In this document: piece after piece, positions 40,999 through 48,752 of the stretch | Numbering within the stretch: the first letter of the stretch is position 1 | Layout: every line of letters begins with the position of its first letter | Source of the DNA: Phytomonospora sp040655735 | GTDB lineage: Bacteria > Actinomycetota > Actinomycetes > Mycobacteriales > Micromonosporaceae | Assembly (NCBI RefSeq): GCF_040655735.1 | Contig: NZ_JBFAKK010000009.1 | Span: 186,001 to 250,000, forward strand | Length of the DNA stretch: 64,000 nt | Reading direction: 5' to 3' | Position numbers and translations under genes: made by a program | The notes under the pieces: generated by a model | The model's input: the letters and a program-made list of their open reading frames with translations, nothing else | Database searches by the model: none | Told to the model about the DNA's origin: nothing

Positions 40999-41000
40999 CC

Positions 41001-42080
41001 TCAGACCTCCGCGGCGCGGACGCACAGCACGTCCGGCAGGTGGCCGACGACCTTCTCGTAGCTGTCGCCGTCGTCGGTCGAGACGAACACGTCGCCGACA
41101 CGGGTGCCGACGTAGATGCCCGGCTGTTCGGCGGAGTCGGTGGAGAGCGCGTCGCGCAGGACGATCCCGTAGTAGGGCTCGTCGAGCACGTCGTGGGCCG
41201 TCCAGTTCGCCCCGCCGTCCTCCGTGCGGTGCACCCGCAGGGTCCCGTCGACCGGGAAGCGGTTGTCGGAGAAGGCGACCGGCGCGTTGTAGGCGACGTT
41301 GCCGCGCTTGGGGTGGGCAAGGATCGAGAAGCCGAAGTCGGTCGGCAGTCCCGGGGCGATGTCGTTCCAGGTCGCGCCGTTGTCGTCGCTGCGGTAGACG
41401 CCGCCGTGGTTTTGCAGGAAGAGGCGCTCGGCTACCTGCGAGTCGCGCGAGACCTTGTGCACGCACTGCCCGAACTCGGGGTACTGGCGGTCGCCGGGGA
41501 AGAACTCGGCCTTGACGCCGGTGTTCGACGCCGTCCAGTTCCGGCCGCCGTCGGTGGTGGTGTAGACGCCGCCGGTGGACATGGCGATGAGCATGTTCGC
41601 CGGGTCGGTCGGGTGCGGGACGATCGTGTGGATCGCCGGCCCGCCGGCGCCCTCGTTCCATTCGGCCCTGTGCGGGTGGTCCCACAGCGGGCGGTTGAGT
41701 TCGTATGTGCGGCCTCGGTCCTCCGACCGCCACAGCGCCCACGGCTCCGAACCGGCGTAGACGACGTCCTCCTCCGGGCCGAAGGCGAACTGCCAGGCCC
41801 TCTTGAAGGTCGCGTCGGTGTCCGGAGGGAAGGCGATCGGTGCGGTGTCGTGCGACTCGTCCCAGTTCTTGCCCAGGTCGTCGCTGAGGTAGACGCTCGG
41901 GCCGTAGTGGGCGCTGTCGGCGCTCACCAGAAGGCGAGGTGTCGACCGCCGGGTGTCGATGCCGACGGCGTACACGCCGCTGACGGCGAAGTACGGTGTC
42001 GACACCTCCCAGTTGCGACGGTCCTGCGAGGTGGCCAGGAACAGGCCCTTGCCCGTTCCGATGGCCAGCAAATAGGTCAT
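41001..42080 (-). CDS. BNR/Asp-box repeat beta-propeller protein (exo-sialidase-like)
   Basis: This 359-aa protein contains repeated S-x-D-x-G-x-x-W or T-x-D-G-G-x-x-W boxes (SDDLGKNW, SEDRGRTY, TTDGGRNW, SDDNGATW, TEDGGANW, STDDGDSY), the Asp-box of sialidase/VPS10-type beta propellers. No signal peptide is seen, so it is probably cytoplasmic. ATG 42080 follows AGGAG. The gene is directly coupled to a MoaD-like gene, an arrangement I recall from other actinobacteria, but the joint function is not established. A catalytic sialidase Arg triad is not obvious. Confidence 0.85.
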   Translation of the reverse strand: MTYLLAIGTGKGLFLATSQDRRNWEVSTPYFAVSGVYAVGIDTRRSTPRLLVSADSAHYGPSVYLSDDLGKNWDESHDTAPIAFPPDTDATFKRAWQFAFGPEEDVVYAGSEPWALWRSEDRGRTYELNRPLWDHPHRAEWNEGAGGPAIHTIVPHPTDPANMLIAMSTGGVYTTTDGGRNWTASNTGVKAEFFPGDRQYPEFGQCVHKVSRDSQVAERLFLQNHGGVYRSDDNGATWNDIAPGLPTDFGFSILAHPKRGNVAYNAPVAFSDNRFPVDGTLRVHRTEDGGANWTAHDVLDEPYYGIVLRDALSTDSAEQPGIYVGTRVGDVFVSTDDGDSYEKVVGHLPDVLCVRAAEV

Positions 42081-42190
42081 GATCACTCCTTTCGGCAGAA
42101 GTCCGCCATGACGCAAGCACGACGGTATGACAAAACAAGCGCCCGACGTGGCCGTACGGGCCGGTACGGCACTGTGGGACCATCGGGAAC

Positions 42191-42610
42191 GTGACCACCG
42201 TGAACATCTCCGCCGCCTCCCCTGGGACGCGGGTCCGCTTCCGCCACACCGGCGCGCTCTGGGTCGCCGCGATGCTCACCTTCGTGGGCGGCACGCCCCT
42301 GGCGCTGTCGGAGTGGTGGCTCACGCCGATCCTGCTGATCCCCGTCGGCATCGCCGTGTGGGCGTGGCGCTCGGGAGTCGACGCCACCGGCGACGGCCTG
42401 CGCGTGCGCGGCCTCGTCGGCAGCCGCAGGTTCGCCTGGTCGGAGATCGAGGCCTTCGGCGTCGCCCGCCGCCAGGCCTTCGCGATCCTGCACCAGGGCG
42501 TGCGGGTTCCGCTGCCGGCCGTCCGCCGCGAGGACCTCCCCCGCCTGATCGCCGCCTCGGGCAGCGAGCTGGTCGCCGAGGACGTCGAGGAAGACGACAC
42601 CGAGGACTAG
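42191..42610 (+). CDS. Small membrane protein with PH-like domain
   Basis: This 139-aa protein has two hydrophobic segments (about 22-60: ALWVAAMLTFVGGTPLALSEWWLTPILLIPVGIAVWAW), then GVDATGDGLRVRGLVGSRRFAWSEIEAFGVARRQAFAILHQGVRVPLPAVRREDL, the bacterial PH-domain pattern seen in DUF2581-like proteins. The C-terminal tail is strongly acidic (EDVEEDDTED). The role is unknown. Confidence 0.75.
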   Translation: MTTVNISAASPGTRVRFRHTGALWVAAMLTFVGGTPLALSEWWLTPILLIPVGIAVWAWRSGVDATGDGLRVRGLVGSRRFAWSEIEAFGVARRQAFAILHQGVRVPLPAVRREDLPRLIAASGSELVAEDVEEDDTED

Positions 42611-42644
42611 ACCCTCTCCGCCCTCCCGCCCGGCGCGAGGCAGT

Positions 42645-43568
42645 ATGGGCGGCATGAAGATCTGGATCGCTCACGAAGAGGGCCTCGGCCGCATGGGGGC
42701 CGTTCCCGACGGCGTCACCATCGAGGTCTACCCCGGCGGTGACGCCGAACCGCCCTCCGACCCCGCCGACGTCGCGTTCTGGGTGCCGCCCTACATGGCC
42801 GAGCACGGCGCGACCGACATGCTCAAGCGGATGACCTCGCTCAAGGTCGTACAGCTGATGTCGGCCGGCGCCGAGGTGTGGGAACCGGTGATGCCCGAGG
42901 GCGTCGCCCTCTGCGACGCCAAGGGCGTCCACACCGTCGCCACCGCCGAATGGGTCCTGACGGCGATCCTGTCCCACCTGCGCCGCTTCCCCCACTTCGC
43001 GCGCGCCCAGGCCGCCCGGGAGTGGGACCGCGTGGAGGGTGAGTTCCTGTGGGGCAAGAAGGTGCTCATCGTCGGCGCCGGTGACATCGGCGAGTCGGTG
43101 GCCCGCCGGGTGGAGTCCTTCGACGCCGAGGTCGTGCGGGTCGCGCGGACCGCCCGCGAGGGCGTGCACTCCGTCGAGGAGTTGCCCGAACTGCTTCCCG
43201 AGGCCGACATCGTGGTGATCGTCGTCCCCCTCACCGAGGCGACGACGGGCCTGGTCGACGCGAAGTTCCTGGCCGCGATGCGGACGGGCTCGCTGCTGGT
43301 CAACGTCGCCCGCGGCAAGGTCGCCGACACCGACGCGCTGCTGGCCGAGACGGCCGCGGGCCGCATCGGGGCCGCTCTCGACGTCACCGACCCCGAGCCC
43401 CTGCCCTCCGACCACGGCCTGTGGGAGCTCGACAATGTGCTGATCACCCCGCACGTCGGCGGGAACGTGCCGGGCATCACCGGCCGCGCCTATGAGTTGA
43501 TCGGCGCCCAGGTCCGTCGCCTCGCGGCGGGCGAACCCCTGGAGAACGTCGTCACCGACGGGTACTGA
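42645..43568 (+). CDS. D-isomer-specific 2-hydroxyacid dehydrogenase
   Basis: This 307-aa NAD(P)-dependent dehydrogenase has the Rossmann motif VLIVGAGDIGESVARRVESFDAEVVRVARTA (about residues 140-170), VNVARGKVADTDALL with the catalytic Arg, and ALDVTDPEPLPSDHGLWELDNVLITPHVGGN with catalytic Glu and His (about 245-275). It reduces or oxidises an alpha-hydroxy acid of unknown identity. The ATG at 42645 has GAGG 4 bp away; the ATG at 42654 is an alternative. Confidence 0.92.
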   Translation: MGGMKIWIAHEEGLGRMGAVPDGVTIEVYPGGDAEPPSDPADVAFWVPPYMAEHGATDMLKRMTSLKVVQLMSAGAEVWEPVMPEGVALCDAKGVHTVATAEWVLTAILSHLRRFPHFARAQAAREWDRVEGEFLWGKKVLIVGAGDIGESVARRVESFDAEVVRVARTAREGVHSVEELPELLPEADIVVIVVPLTEATTGLVDAKFLAAMRTGSLLVNVARGKVADTDALLAETAAGRIGAALDVTDPEPLPSDHGLWELDNVLITPHVGGNVPGITGRAYELIGAQVRRLAAGEPLENVVTDGY

Positions 43569-43577
43569 AAGCACCCT

Positions 43578-43604
43578 GGGTGCGCGGGCTGCGTCCGCGC
43601 ACCC
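43578..43604 (+). terminator. Hairpin terminator after the 2-hydroxyacid dehydrogenase gene
   Basis: A 10-bp perfect stem (43578-43587 with 43595-43604) with a 7-nt loop begins 10 bp after the stop. Confidence 0.75.
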
Positions 43605-43634
43605 GGCGGGCGAGACGGGCGGGACGGGGCTCGC

Positions 43635-44783
43635 GTGACTACGCTGGTGCCCGTGACCTCACGGCCTGCCCGCTCCCGCATCCTCGGCGCCGCCGCCGCG
43701 CTCGCCGCGGTGTCGCTGCTGTCCGCCTGCGCTTTCGGTGATCCGCCGCCCAGCGATCCCGGCGAGCCGCCGAACCTCCCCAAGCCGTCGACGAGTTCCG
43801 AGGGCGAGAGCGCCGTCGCCGAGATCGTCGCCGACAACCTCGAAGTCCCGTGGGCGATCGCGTTCCTGCCCGACGGGTCGGCGCTGTTCACCGAGCGCGA
43901 CACCGCCAAGATCCGCTCGATCGCCGCCGACGGGACGGTCGGGGACGTGCAGACCGTCGAGGAGGCCGACCCCTCCGGCGAGGGCGGGCTGCTCGGCATC
44001 GCCGTCTCCCCCGACTACGAGACCGACGAGCTGGTCTACGTCTACTACACCGCCGCCTCCGACAACCGGATCGCGCGGATGAAGCTCGGCGAGACGCCCG
44101 AGCCGATCGTCACCGGGATCCCCAAGGGCGCCAACCACAACGGCGGCGGCCTGGGCTTCGGGCCGGACGGATTCCTCTACGCCTCCACCGGCGAGACCTA
44201 CCAGACCGAGCTGTCGCAGGACAAGAAGAGCCTCGGCGGCAAGATCCTGCGGATGAAGCCCGACGGCAAGGCAGCGCCGGGCAACCCCTTCGACAACCTC
44301 GTCTACTCCTACGGCCACCGCAACGTACAGGGCTTCGCCTGGGACGCCGACGAGCGCATGTTCGCCATCGAGTTCGGCCAGGACACCTGGGACGAACTGA
44401 ACCTCATCGAGGCCGGCGGCAACTACGGTTGGCCCGAGGTCGAGGGCACCGGCGGCGACTCCAAGTACGTCGACCCGCTGGTCACCTGGAGCACCGACGA
44501 GGCCTCCTGCTCGGGCGCGGCGATCAGCGAGAGCCTGCTGATCACCTCCTGCCTGCGCGGCGAGCGCCTGTGGCTGGTGGGCCTCGACGGCAAGGGCGGC
44601 GTGTCGGGTGACCCGCAGTCGGCGCTGGAGGGGCAGTTCGGGCGGTTGCGGGCGGCGGCCGTCGCGCCCGACGGCTCGATCTGGGTGAGCACGTCCAACA
44701 AGGACGGTCGCGGCGAGGAGGCACCCGGCGACGACAAGATTCTGCGCATAGTCGCGGGCAGTTCGGGTATCGGCAAGGCTTGA
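43635..44783 (+). CDS. PQQ-dependent sugar dehydrogenase-like lipoprotein
   Basis: This 382-aa protein has a lipoprotein signal (LSAC, Cys32) and a Pro-rich linker, then the soluble aldose dehydrogenase (YliI/GSDH) beta-propeller: LEVPWAIAFLPDGSALFTERDTAKI, EGGLLGIAVSPDY, GIPKGANHNGGGLGFGPDGFLYASTGE, YSYGHRNVQGFAWD, and FGQDTWDELNLIEAGGNYGWPEVEG. The HxNGG and YGHRN motifs match the PQQ/catalytic region of the family. It would act outside the membrane, oxidising sugars, though many actinobacterial members have no proven activity and no PQQ genes are seen here. Confidence 0.9.
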   Translation: MTTLVPVTSRPARSRILGAAAALAAVSLLSACAFGDPPPSDPGEPPNLPKPSTSSEGESAVAEIVADNLEVPWAIAFLPDGSALFTERDTAKIRSIAADGTVGDVQTVEEADPSGEGGLLGIAVSPDYETDELVYVYYTAASDNRIARMKLGETPEPIVTGIPKGANHNGGGLGFGPDGFLYASTGETYQTELSQDKKSLGGKILRMKPDGKAAPGNPFDNLVYSYGHRNVQGFAWDADERMFAIEFGQDTWDELNLIEAGGNYGWPEVEGTGGDSKYVDPLVTWSTDEASCSGAAISESLLITSCLRGERLWLVGLDGKGGVSGDPQSALEGQFGRLRAAAVAPDGSIWVSTSNKDGRGEEAPGDDKILRIVAGSSGIGKA

Positions 44784-44805
44784 CATTCTCGGAGAAGGCG
44801 ATCGG

Positions 44806-46566
44806 GTGGGCGACGTGGACCAGGCAGGCGAGCCGCACGAGCAGGACCGACGGCCGCATTCGGCGCTGGAGCGTGTCCGGGGGTCGCGGGCGGCGGGTTC
44901 GGTGTCGGGCGTGTTCGCCTGGGCCGGTTCGCTGACGGCCCGGTTGTGGCGCGGCGACATGGCGCGCTGGGGTCGCGAGTTCGAGGAGTGGCGCTACACG
45001 TCCTGGGAGCGTTTCAAGGAGGGGCCGGTCGCCGCGCGGCTCGCCTACCTGGGACGCGGCGGCCGACGGATGTGGCGCTGGGCGCGGGGGAACCGGGGTG
45101 TGCGGCGCGGTGCGATCGCGCTGGCGCTCATGGCCGTCGCGCTCGTCGGATCCGTCCTGGGGGTGACCCTCGCGGGGAAGGCGTCGATCCCGATCGGGCC
45201 GTTCCAGTCCTCGCTGGAGGTACAGCCCTCGGTGACCGGCGAGACCTGGGTGGCGCTGCCGCCGCTGGGCTCGCTGACCCTCGACAGCCACACCGGGCCC
45301 CTCAAGCTCAGCGTCAGCCTCGACTCCCTCGACCAGGCCCGCACGCAGGCACTGGTCGCCGATCCCGACGGGCTGAACAAGGCCAGCGCGACCGTCGCCG
45401 AGGACCTCATCAGCGGACTGATCTCGGTGGCGCTGCGGGCCGCGGCCGGTGCCGCCCTCGCCGGGCTGGTGCTCGGCGGGCTGCTGTTCCGATCGGTGCG
45501 GCGCTCGGCGATCTGCGGTGCGCTGTCGCTGGCGCTCACCGTCGCGGTCGTCGGTCTGGCCGCCGGAACGCTGCGGCCGCAGTCGATCGAGGAGCCTCGC
45601 TACGAGGGCCTGCTGGCCAACGCGCCCGCCGTGGTCGGCGACGCGCGCAAGATCGCCGACCGCTACGAGGAGTACCGCGCGCAGCTCCAGCGGATGGTCA
45701 CCAACGCCGCGCAGCTCTACACGACCGCCAGCACCCTGCCGACCTTCGACGCCGACCCCAACACCGTGCGGATCCTGCACGTGTCCGACCTGCACCTCAA
45801 CCCCTCGGCGTGGTCGGTGATCGGCACGGTCGTCGAGCAGTTCCAGATCGAGGCCGTCGTCGACACCGGCGACATCACCGACTGGGGCACCGAGCAGGAG
45901 GCGAAGGCCTACACGTCGTCGATCGGGGCACTGCCGGTCCCCTACATCTACATTCGCGGCAACCACGACTCCGAGGCCACCGCCAAGGCCGTCGCCGCGC
46001 AGGACAACGCGATCGTCCTCGACGGCGACACCGTCACCGTCGCGGGCCTCACGTTCGCCGGGATCGGCGACCCGCGCTTCACGCCCGACAAGACCTCGGC
46101 GCCCGGCGACCTGCGCGAGGAGCAGGTCATGTACAACTCCGGCGCCGAACTCGCCGACGTCGTCGAGGACTCCGATGTTCCCGTCGACGTGTGCCTCGTG
46201 CACGATCCGGTCTCGGCCGGGCCGCTGGCGGACCTGACGCCGCTGGTGCTGTCCGGGCACCGGCACGCGCGGGAGGTGACGGTGATGCCCGACTCGACGA
46301 CCAGGCTGATGGTCCAGGGATCCACCGGTGGCGCGGGCCTGCGCGGTCTCGAAGGGGACACGCCCACGCCGCTGGAGTTGTCGGTGCTGTACTTCAGCAA
46401 GGACGACCGTTCGCTGCAGGCCTACGACGACATCACGCTGGGCGGCGCGGGGCAGACCGAGGTGACCTTGCAGCGCAACGTGATCGACGGGATCGCCGAC
46501 GGCGTGGTCCCGCCGCCGCAGACCGATCCCTCGGCGCCGTCGGCGCCCGCGCCGTCGGGGAGCTGA
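44806..46566 (+). CDS. Membrane-anchored metallophosphoesterase
   Basis: This 586-aa protein has a basic N-terminal cytoplasmic part (1-100), TM helix IALALMAVALVGSVLGVTL (about 104-122), an external segment, two TM helices (about 205-260), and then a calcineurin-like phosphoesterase domain (from about 322) with all metal motifs: ILHVSDLHLNPS (D-x-H), VVDTGDITD (G-D), IRGNHDSE (GNHD), and LSGHRHAREV (GHxH). Its topology suggests the catalytic domain is outside the membrane. The C-terminus is a Pro/Ser/Ala tail. The substrate is unknown. It begins 22 bp after the PQQ-type dehydrogenase gene and may share its message. Confidence 0.92.
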   Translation: MGDVDQAGEPHEQDRRPHSALERVRGSRAAGSVSGVFAWAGSLTARLWRGDMARWGREFEEWRYTSWERFKEGPVAARLAYLGRGGRRMWRWARGNRGVRRGAIALALMAVALVGSVLGVTLAGKASIPIGPFQSSLEVQPSVTGETWVALPPLGSLTLDSHTGPLKLSVSLDSLDQARTQALVADPDGLNKASATVAEDLISGLISVALRAAAGAALAGLVLGGLLFRSVRRSAICGALSLALTVAVVGLAAGTLRPQSIEEPRYEGLLANAPAVVGDARKIADRYEEYRAQLQRMVTNAAQLYTTASTLPTFDADPNTVRILHVSDLHLNPSAWSVIGTVVEQFQIEAVVDTGDITDWGTEQEAKAYTSSIGALPVPYIYIRGNHDSEATAKAVAAQDNAIVLDGDTVTVAGLTFAGIGDPRFTPDKTSAPGDLREEQVMYNSGAELADVVEDSDVPVDVCLVHDPVSAGPLADLTPLVLSGHRHAREVTVMPDSTTRLMVQGSTGGAGLRGLEGDTPTPLELSVLYFSKDDRSLQAYDDITLGGAGQTEVTLQRNVIDGIADGVVPPPQTDPSAPSAPAPSGS

Positions 46567-46567
46567 A

Positions 46568-46626
46568 CCCTGGGGCGTGTCCGGTGGATCGTTGCGGAGC
46601 TGCGGCACCCACAGGACGAGGCCTAG
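46568..46626. repeat. Diverged copy of the IS-end-like intergenic motif
   Basis: CCTGGGGCGTGTCCGGTGG aligns with CCTAGGGTGTGTCCTGGTG at 36563. The other side, AGGACGAGGCCTAG, resembles the GGACACGGCCTAG repeat and likewise ends on the TAG stop codon of the reverse-strand gene. It is a short remnant at most. Confidence 0.4.
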
Positions 46627-46982
46627 CCGTCGAGGAGCTGCCAGAGCTCGAAGCGGTTGCCCTCCGGGTCGGCGGCGTAGCCGAAGCGGCCGAAGCTCTC
46701 CTCGACGACTCCGTCCTCGACGGCGGCGCCGGCCGCGCGCAGCTGCGCCAGCATCGCGTCGAGGTCGTGGACGCGGAAGTTCAGCATGGTCTGCTGCTCC
46801 CGGCCGAAGTACTCGGTGTCGGCGGGGAAGGGGCTGAATGCGGTGTAGCCGGCGTCCTGCAGCCAGGGCAGGCGGCCGTTGGCGGGGCCGGTGATGCCGA
46901 GGTTGGCCTCGTACCAGGCGGCGAGCGCTTCGGGGTCGGCGGCGCGGAAGAAGACTCCGCCGATGCCTGTCACACGTTCCAT
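46623..46982 (-). CDS. VOC-family protein (single module)
   Basis: This 119-aa protein starts MERVTGIGGVFFRAADPEALAAWYEANLGI, the typical VOC opening, and ends FGRFGYAADPEGNRFELWQLL, with the metal-binding Glu in FELW. The fold covers glyoxalase I, bleomycin-resistance and dioxygenase members; the function cannot be assigned. It is divergent from the GNAT gene. The stop lies in the IS-end-like motif. Confidence 0.88.
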   Translation of the reverse strand: MERVTGIGGVFFRAADPEALAAWYEANLGITGPANGRLPWLQDAGYTAFSPFPADTEYFGREQQTMLNFRVHDLDAMLAQLRAAGAAVEDGVVEESFGRFGYAADPEGNRFELWQLLDG

Positions 46983-47069
46983 GGGGCGACGGTAACAATG
47001 CGTTGGGCCGGAAAGGCCGAGATCGCTACTCTGTGCGTCGATCCTTTCCCGCCCCACCCCGGAGCAGCC

Positions 47070-47960
47070 TTGTCTCTTCGCGTCATCCCGCTCACCGACC
47101 CCGACCGTCGGCCGGCCTCCTTTCGCCTCGCGTGGCTCGCCGCCGACGGCGACGGCGTGCCCCTCGGCTCGGCGTTCCTGCGCGTCCACACACAGCCCGG
47201 CCAGGACCACCTCGCTGAACTCGACCTGACCGTCCACCCCGCCGAACGCCGCAAGGGCGCCGGGTCGGCGCTGCTGGAGCACGCCCTGGCCGCCGCCCGC
47301 GATGAGGCCAGGAGGGCGGTGACCGCCTCGGCCGGCGCCGACTCCCCCGGGCAGGCGTTCCTCGCCGCCAAGGGCGCCCGGAAGGTGCTGACGCTGGTCT
47401 TCGCGCGGCTCGGCCTCGACGAGGCCGACATGACCGCCGTCGCCGAGGCCGCCGGGCACCCCCACCCCGGGTACCGGCTGACGTCGTGGACCGGAACCGT
47501 CCCCGGCGACCTGGCGCAGAGCTACGCCGACTCCCGCCGGGCCATGGACGACATGCCCATGGACGACACCGACTACGGGACCGTCGTCTGGGATGTCGAG
47601 CGCGTGCGGGAAGCGGCCGCCGCCGTCGAGAAGCGCGGGGAGCTGCTCCACACCGTCGCCGCCGTCGCCGAAGACGACGGGTCCATCGTCGGGTTCACCG
47701 AACTGGTGGTCGCGGGCAACGGCGAGGGCGACGGACAGCACTACGGGACCGCGGTCCTGCCCGAACACCGCGGCCACGGCCTCGGTGTGTGGATGAAGGC
47801 CGAGGCGATCCGCCAGGCGCGGGGAACGCACCCGCGGCTGGGCGGGCTGCTGACGGACACGGCGGAGAGCAACGGGTACATGCGTGCGGTGAACGACCGG
47901 TTCGGGTACCGGGAGACGCATCGGGAGGTGACGTACCAGTTCGACTTGGGGGCCGGGTAG
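47070..47960 (+). CDS. Tandem-domain GNAT N-acetyltransferase
   Basis: This 296-aa protein has two GNAT modules. The first (about 1-140) contains LAELDLTVHPAERRKGAGSALLEHAL, the acyl-CoA-binding R-x-x-G-x-G/A loop. The second (about 150-296) contains HYGTAVLPEHRGHGLGVWMKAEAI and TDTAESNGYMRAVNDRFGYRE. Double-GNAT proteins include mycothiol synthase and aminoglycoside-type enzymes; here only the fold is certain. The start is TTG at 47070, with GGAG 6 bp upstream, a context shared with the gene at 18668. Confidence 0.88.
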   Translation: MSLRVIPLTDPDRRPASFRLAWLAADGDGVPLGSAFLRVHTQPGQDHLAELDLTVHPAERRKGAGSALLEHALAAARDEARRAVTASAGADSPGQAFLAAKGARKVLTLVFARLGLDEADMTAVAEAAGHPHPGYRLTSWTGTVPGDLAQSYADSRRAMDDMPMDDTDYGTVVWDVERVREAAAAVEKRGELLHTVAAVAEDDGSIVGFTELVVAGNGEGDGQHYGTAVLPEHRGHGLGVWMKAEAIRQARGTHPRLGGLLTDTAESNGYMRAVNDRFGYRETHREVTYQFDLGAG

Positions 47961-48040
47961 GGGTTGGCTTGGGGGTGCGGGCGGAGGGCTCGCGGCCGGT
48001 CCGGATGGACTCGCTTGCGAACACGGCCCCGCACCCACCC

Positions 48041-48676
48041 TTAGTGCAGCACCGCCCACCCCAGCTCGCCGCGAAGGTGCCGGAACGCGTCCGCCACCTT
48101 CGTCCGATAGCCCCGGAACAATGTCAGCCCCGCCGCTTCGGCCTCGGTGAACCACCCGAAGTCCAGCGTCTCGTTGCTCAGCCCCAGCTCGCCGCCGACA
48201 ACCTCGCAGCGCACCACCGGAATGTAGAGGTGGAACGCCGGCCGGTGATCGTAGAGCCTCCTGTTGTCGTACAGCCCGATCAGTTCCCGCGCCTCCACCT
48301 CCAGCCCGGTCTCCTCCCGGCACTCGCGCACGGCCGCTTCCGAAGGGCTCTCCCCCACGTCGCAGATCCCGCCGGGCATGCACCAGGTGGCGGAGCCGTC
48401 GGCGCGCTGGACCAGCAGGAGTCGCCCGTCGTCGTCGAAGACGGCGGCGTCGGCGGCGGCGCTGGGCGTGCGGTGGCCGAGGGCGCCGCGGTACTCCTCG
48501 GTGATCTCACCGGCGGTACGGGTGTCCACGATGGACAGCACTTCGGCGGAGATCTCGTGCAGCCGCTCGAAGCGCGCCTTGTTGTACGGATCCTCGGCGT
48601 AGTGAAGGCCGTTGGCCGCCAGTGCGCGGATCTCGGCCGACAACTCCGCGAGGCGTCTGCCCGGGTCGCTGCTCAA
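48041..48676 (-). CDS. Nudix hydrolase
   Basis: This 211-aa protein has an N-terminal helical domain (LAELSAEIRALAANGLHYAEDPYNKARFERLHEISAEVLSIV) as in the NUDIX_N group of NADH- and ADP-ribose-type hydrolases. The Nudix box is GGICDVGESPSEAAVRECREETGLEVE (about 115-140), with all REUXEE glutamates present. It likely hydrolyses a nucleoside diphosphate derivative. A TTG at 48676 with GGGAG upstream is favoured, because a longer start would run into the perfect gatB terminator stem. Confidence 0.88.
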   Translation of the reverse strand: MSSDPGRRLAELSAEIRALAANGLHYAEDPYNKARFERLHEISAEVLSIVDTRTAGEITEEYRGALGHRTPSAAADAAVFDDDGRLLLVQRADGSATWCMPGGICDVGESPSEAAVRECREETGLEVEARELIGLYDNRRLYDHRPAFHLYIPVVRCEVVGGELGLSNETLDFGWFTEAEAAGLTLFRGYRTKVADAFRHLRGELGWAVLH

Positions 48677-48701
48677 CTCGTCTCCCAAGGGGTGCGAAAC
48701 G

Positions 48702-48740
48702 CGACGACCGGCCCGACGGGTCACGTCGGGCCGGTCGTCG
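48702..48740 (-). terminator. Strong hairpin terminator after gatB
   Basis: A 16-bp perfect stem (48702-48717 with 48725-48740), 7-nt loop, lies 12 bp past the gatB stop and is followed on the reverse strand by GCGTTTCG. Confidence 0.85.
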
Positions 48741-48752
48741 GATGAACGATTG

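Noticed and set aside
44946..47960. Long open frame of about 1000 codons on the plus strand
   Set aside because: It is out of frame with the metallophosphoesterase motifs and only its last part is the GNAT gene; Arg/Pro/Ala-rich shadow sequence elsewhere.
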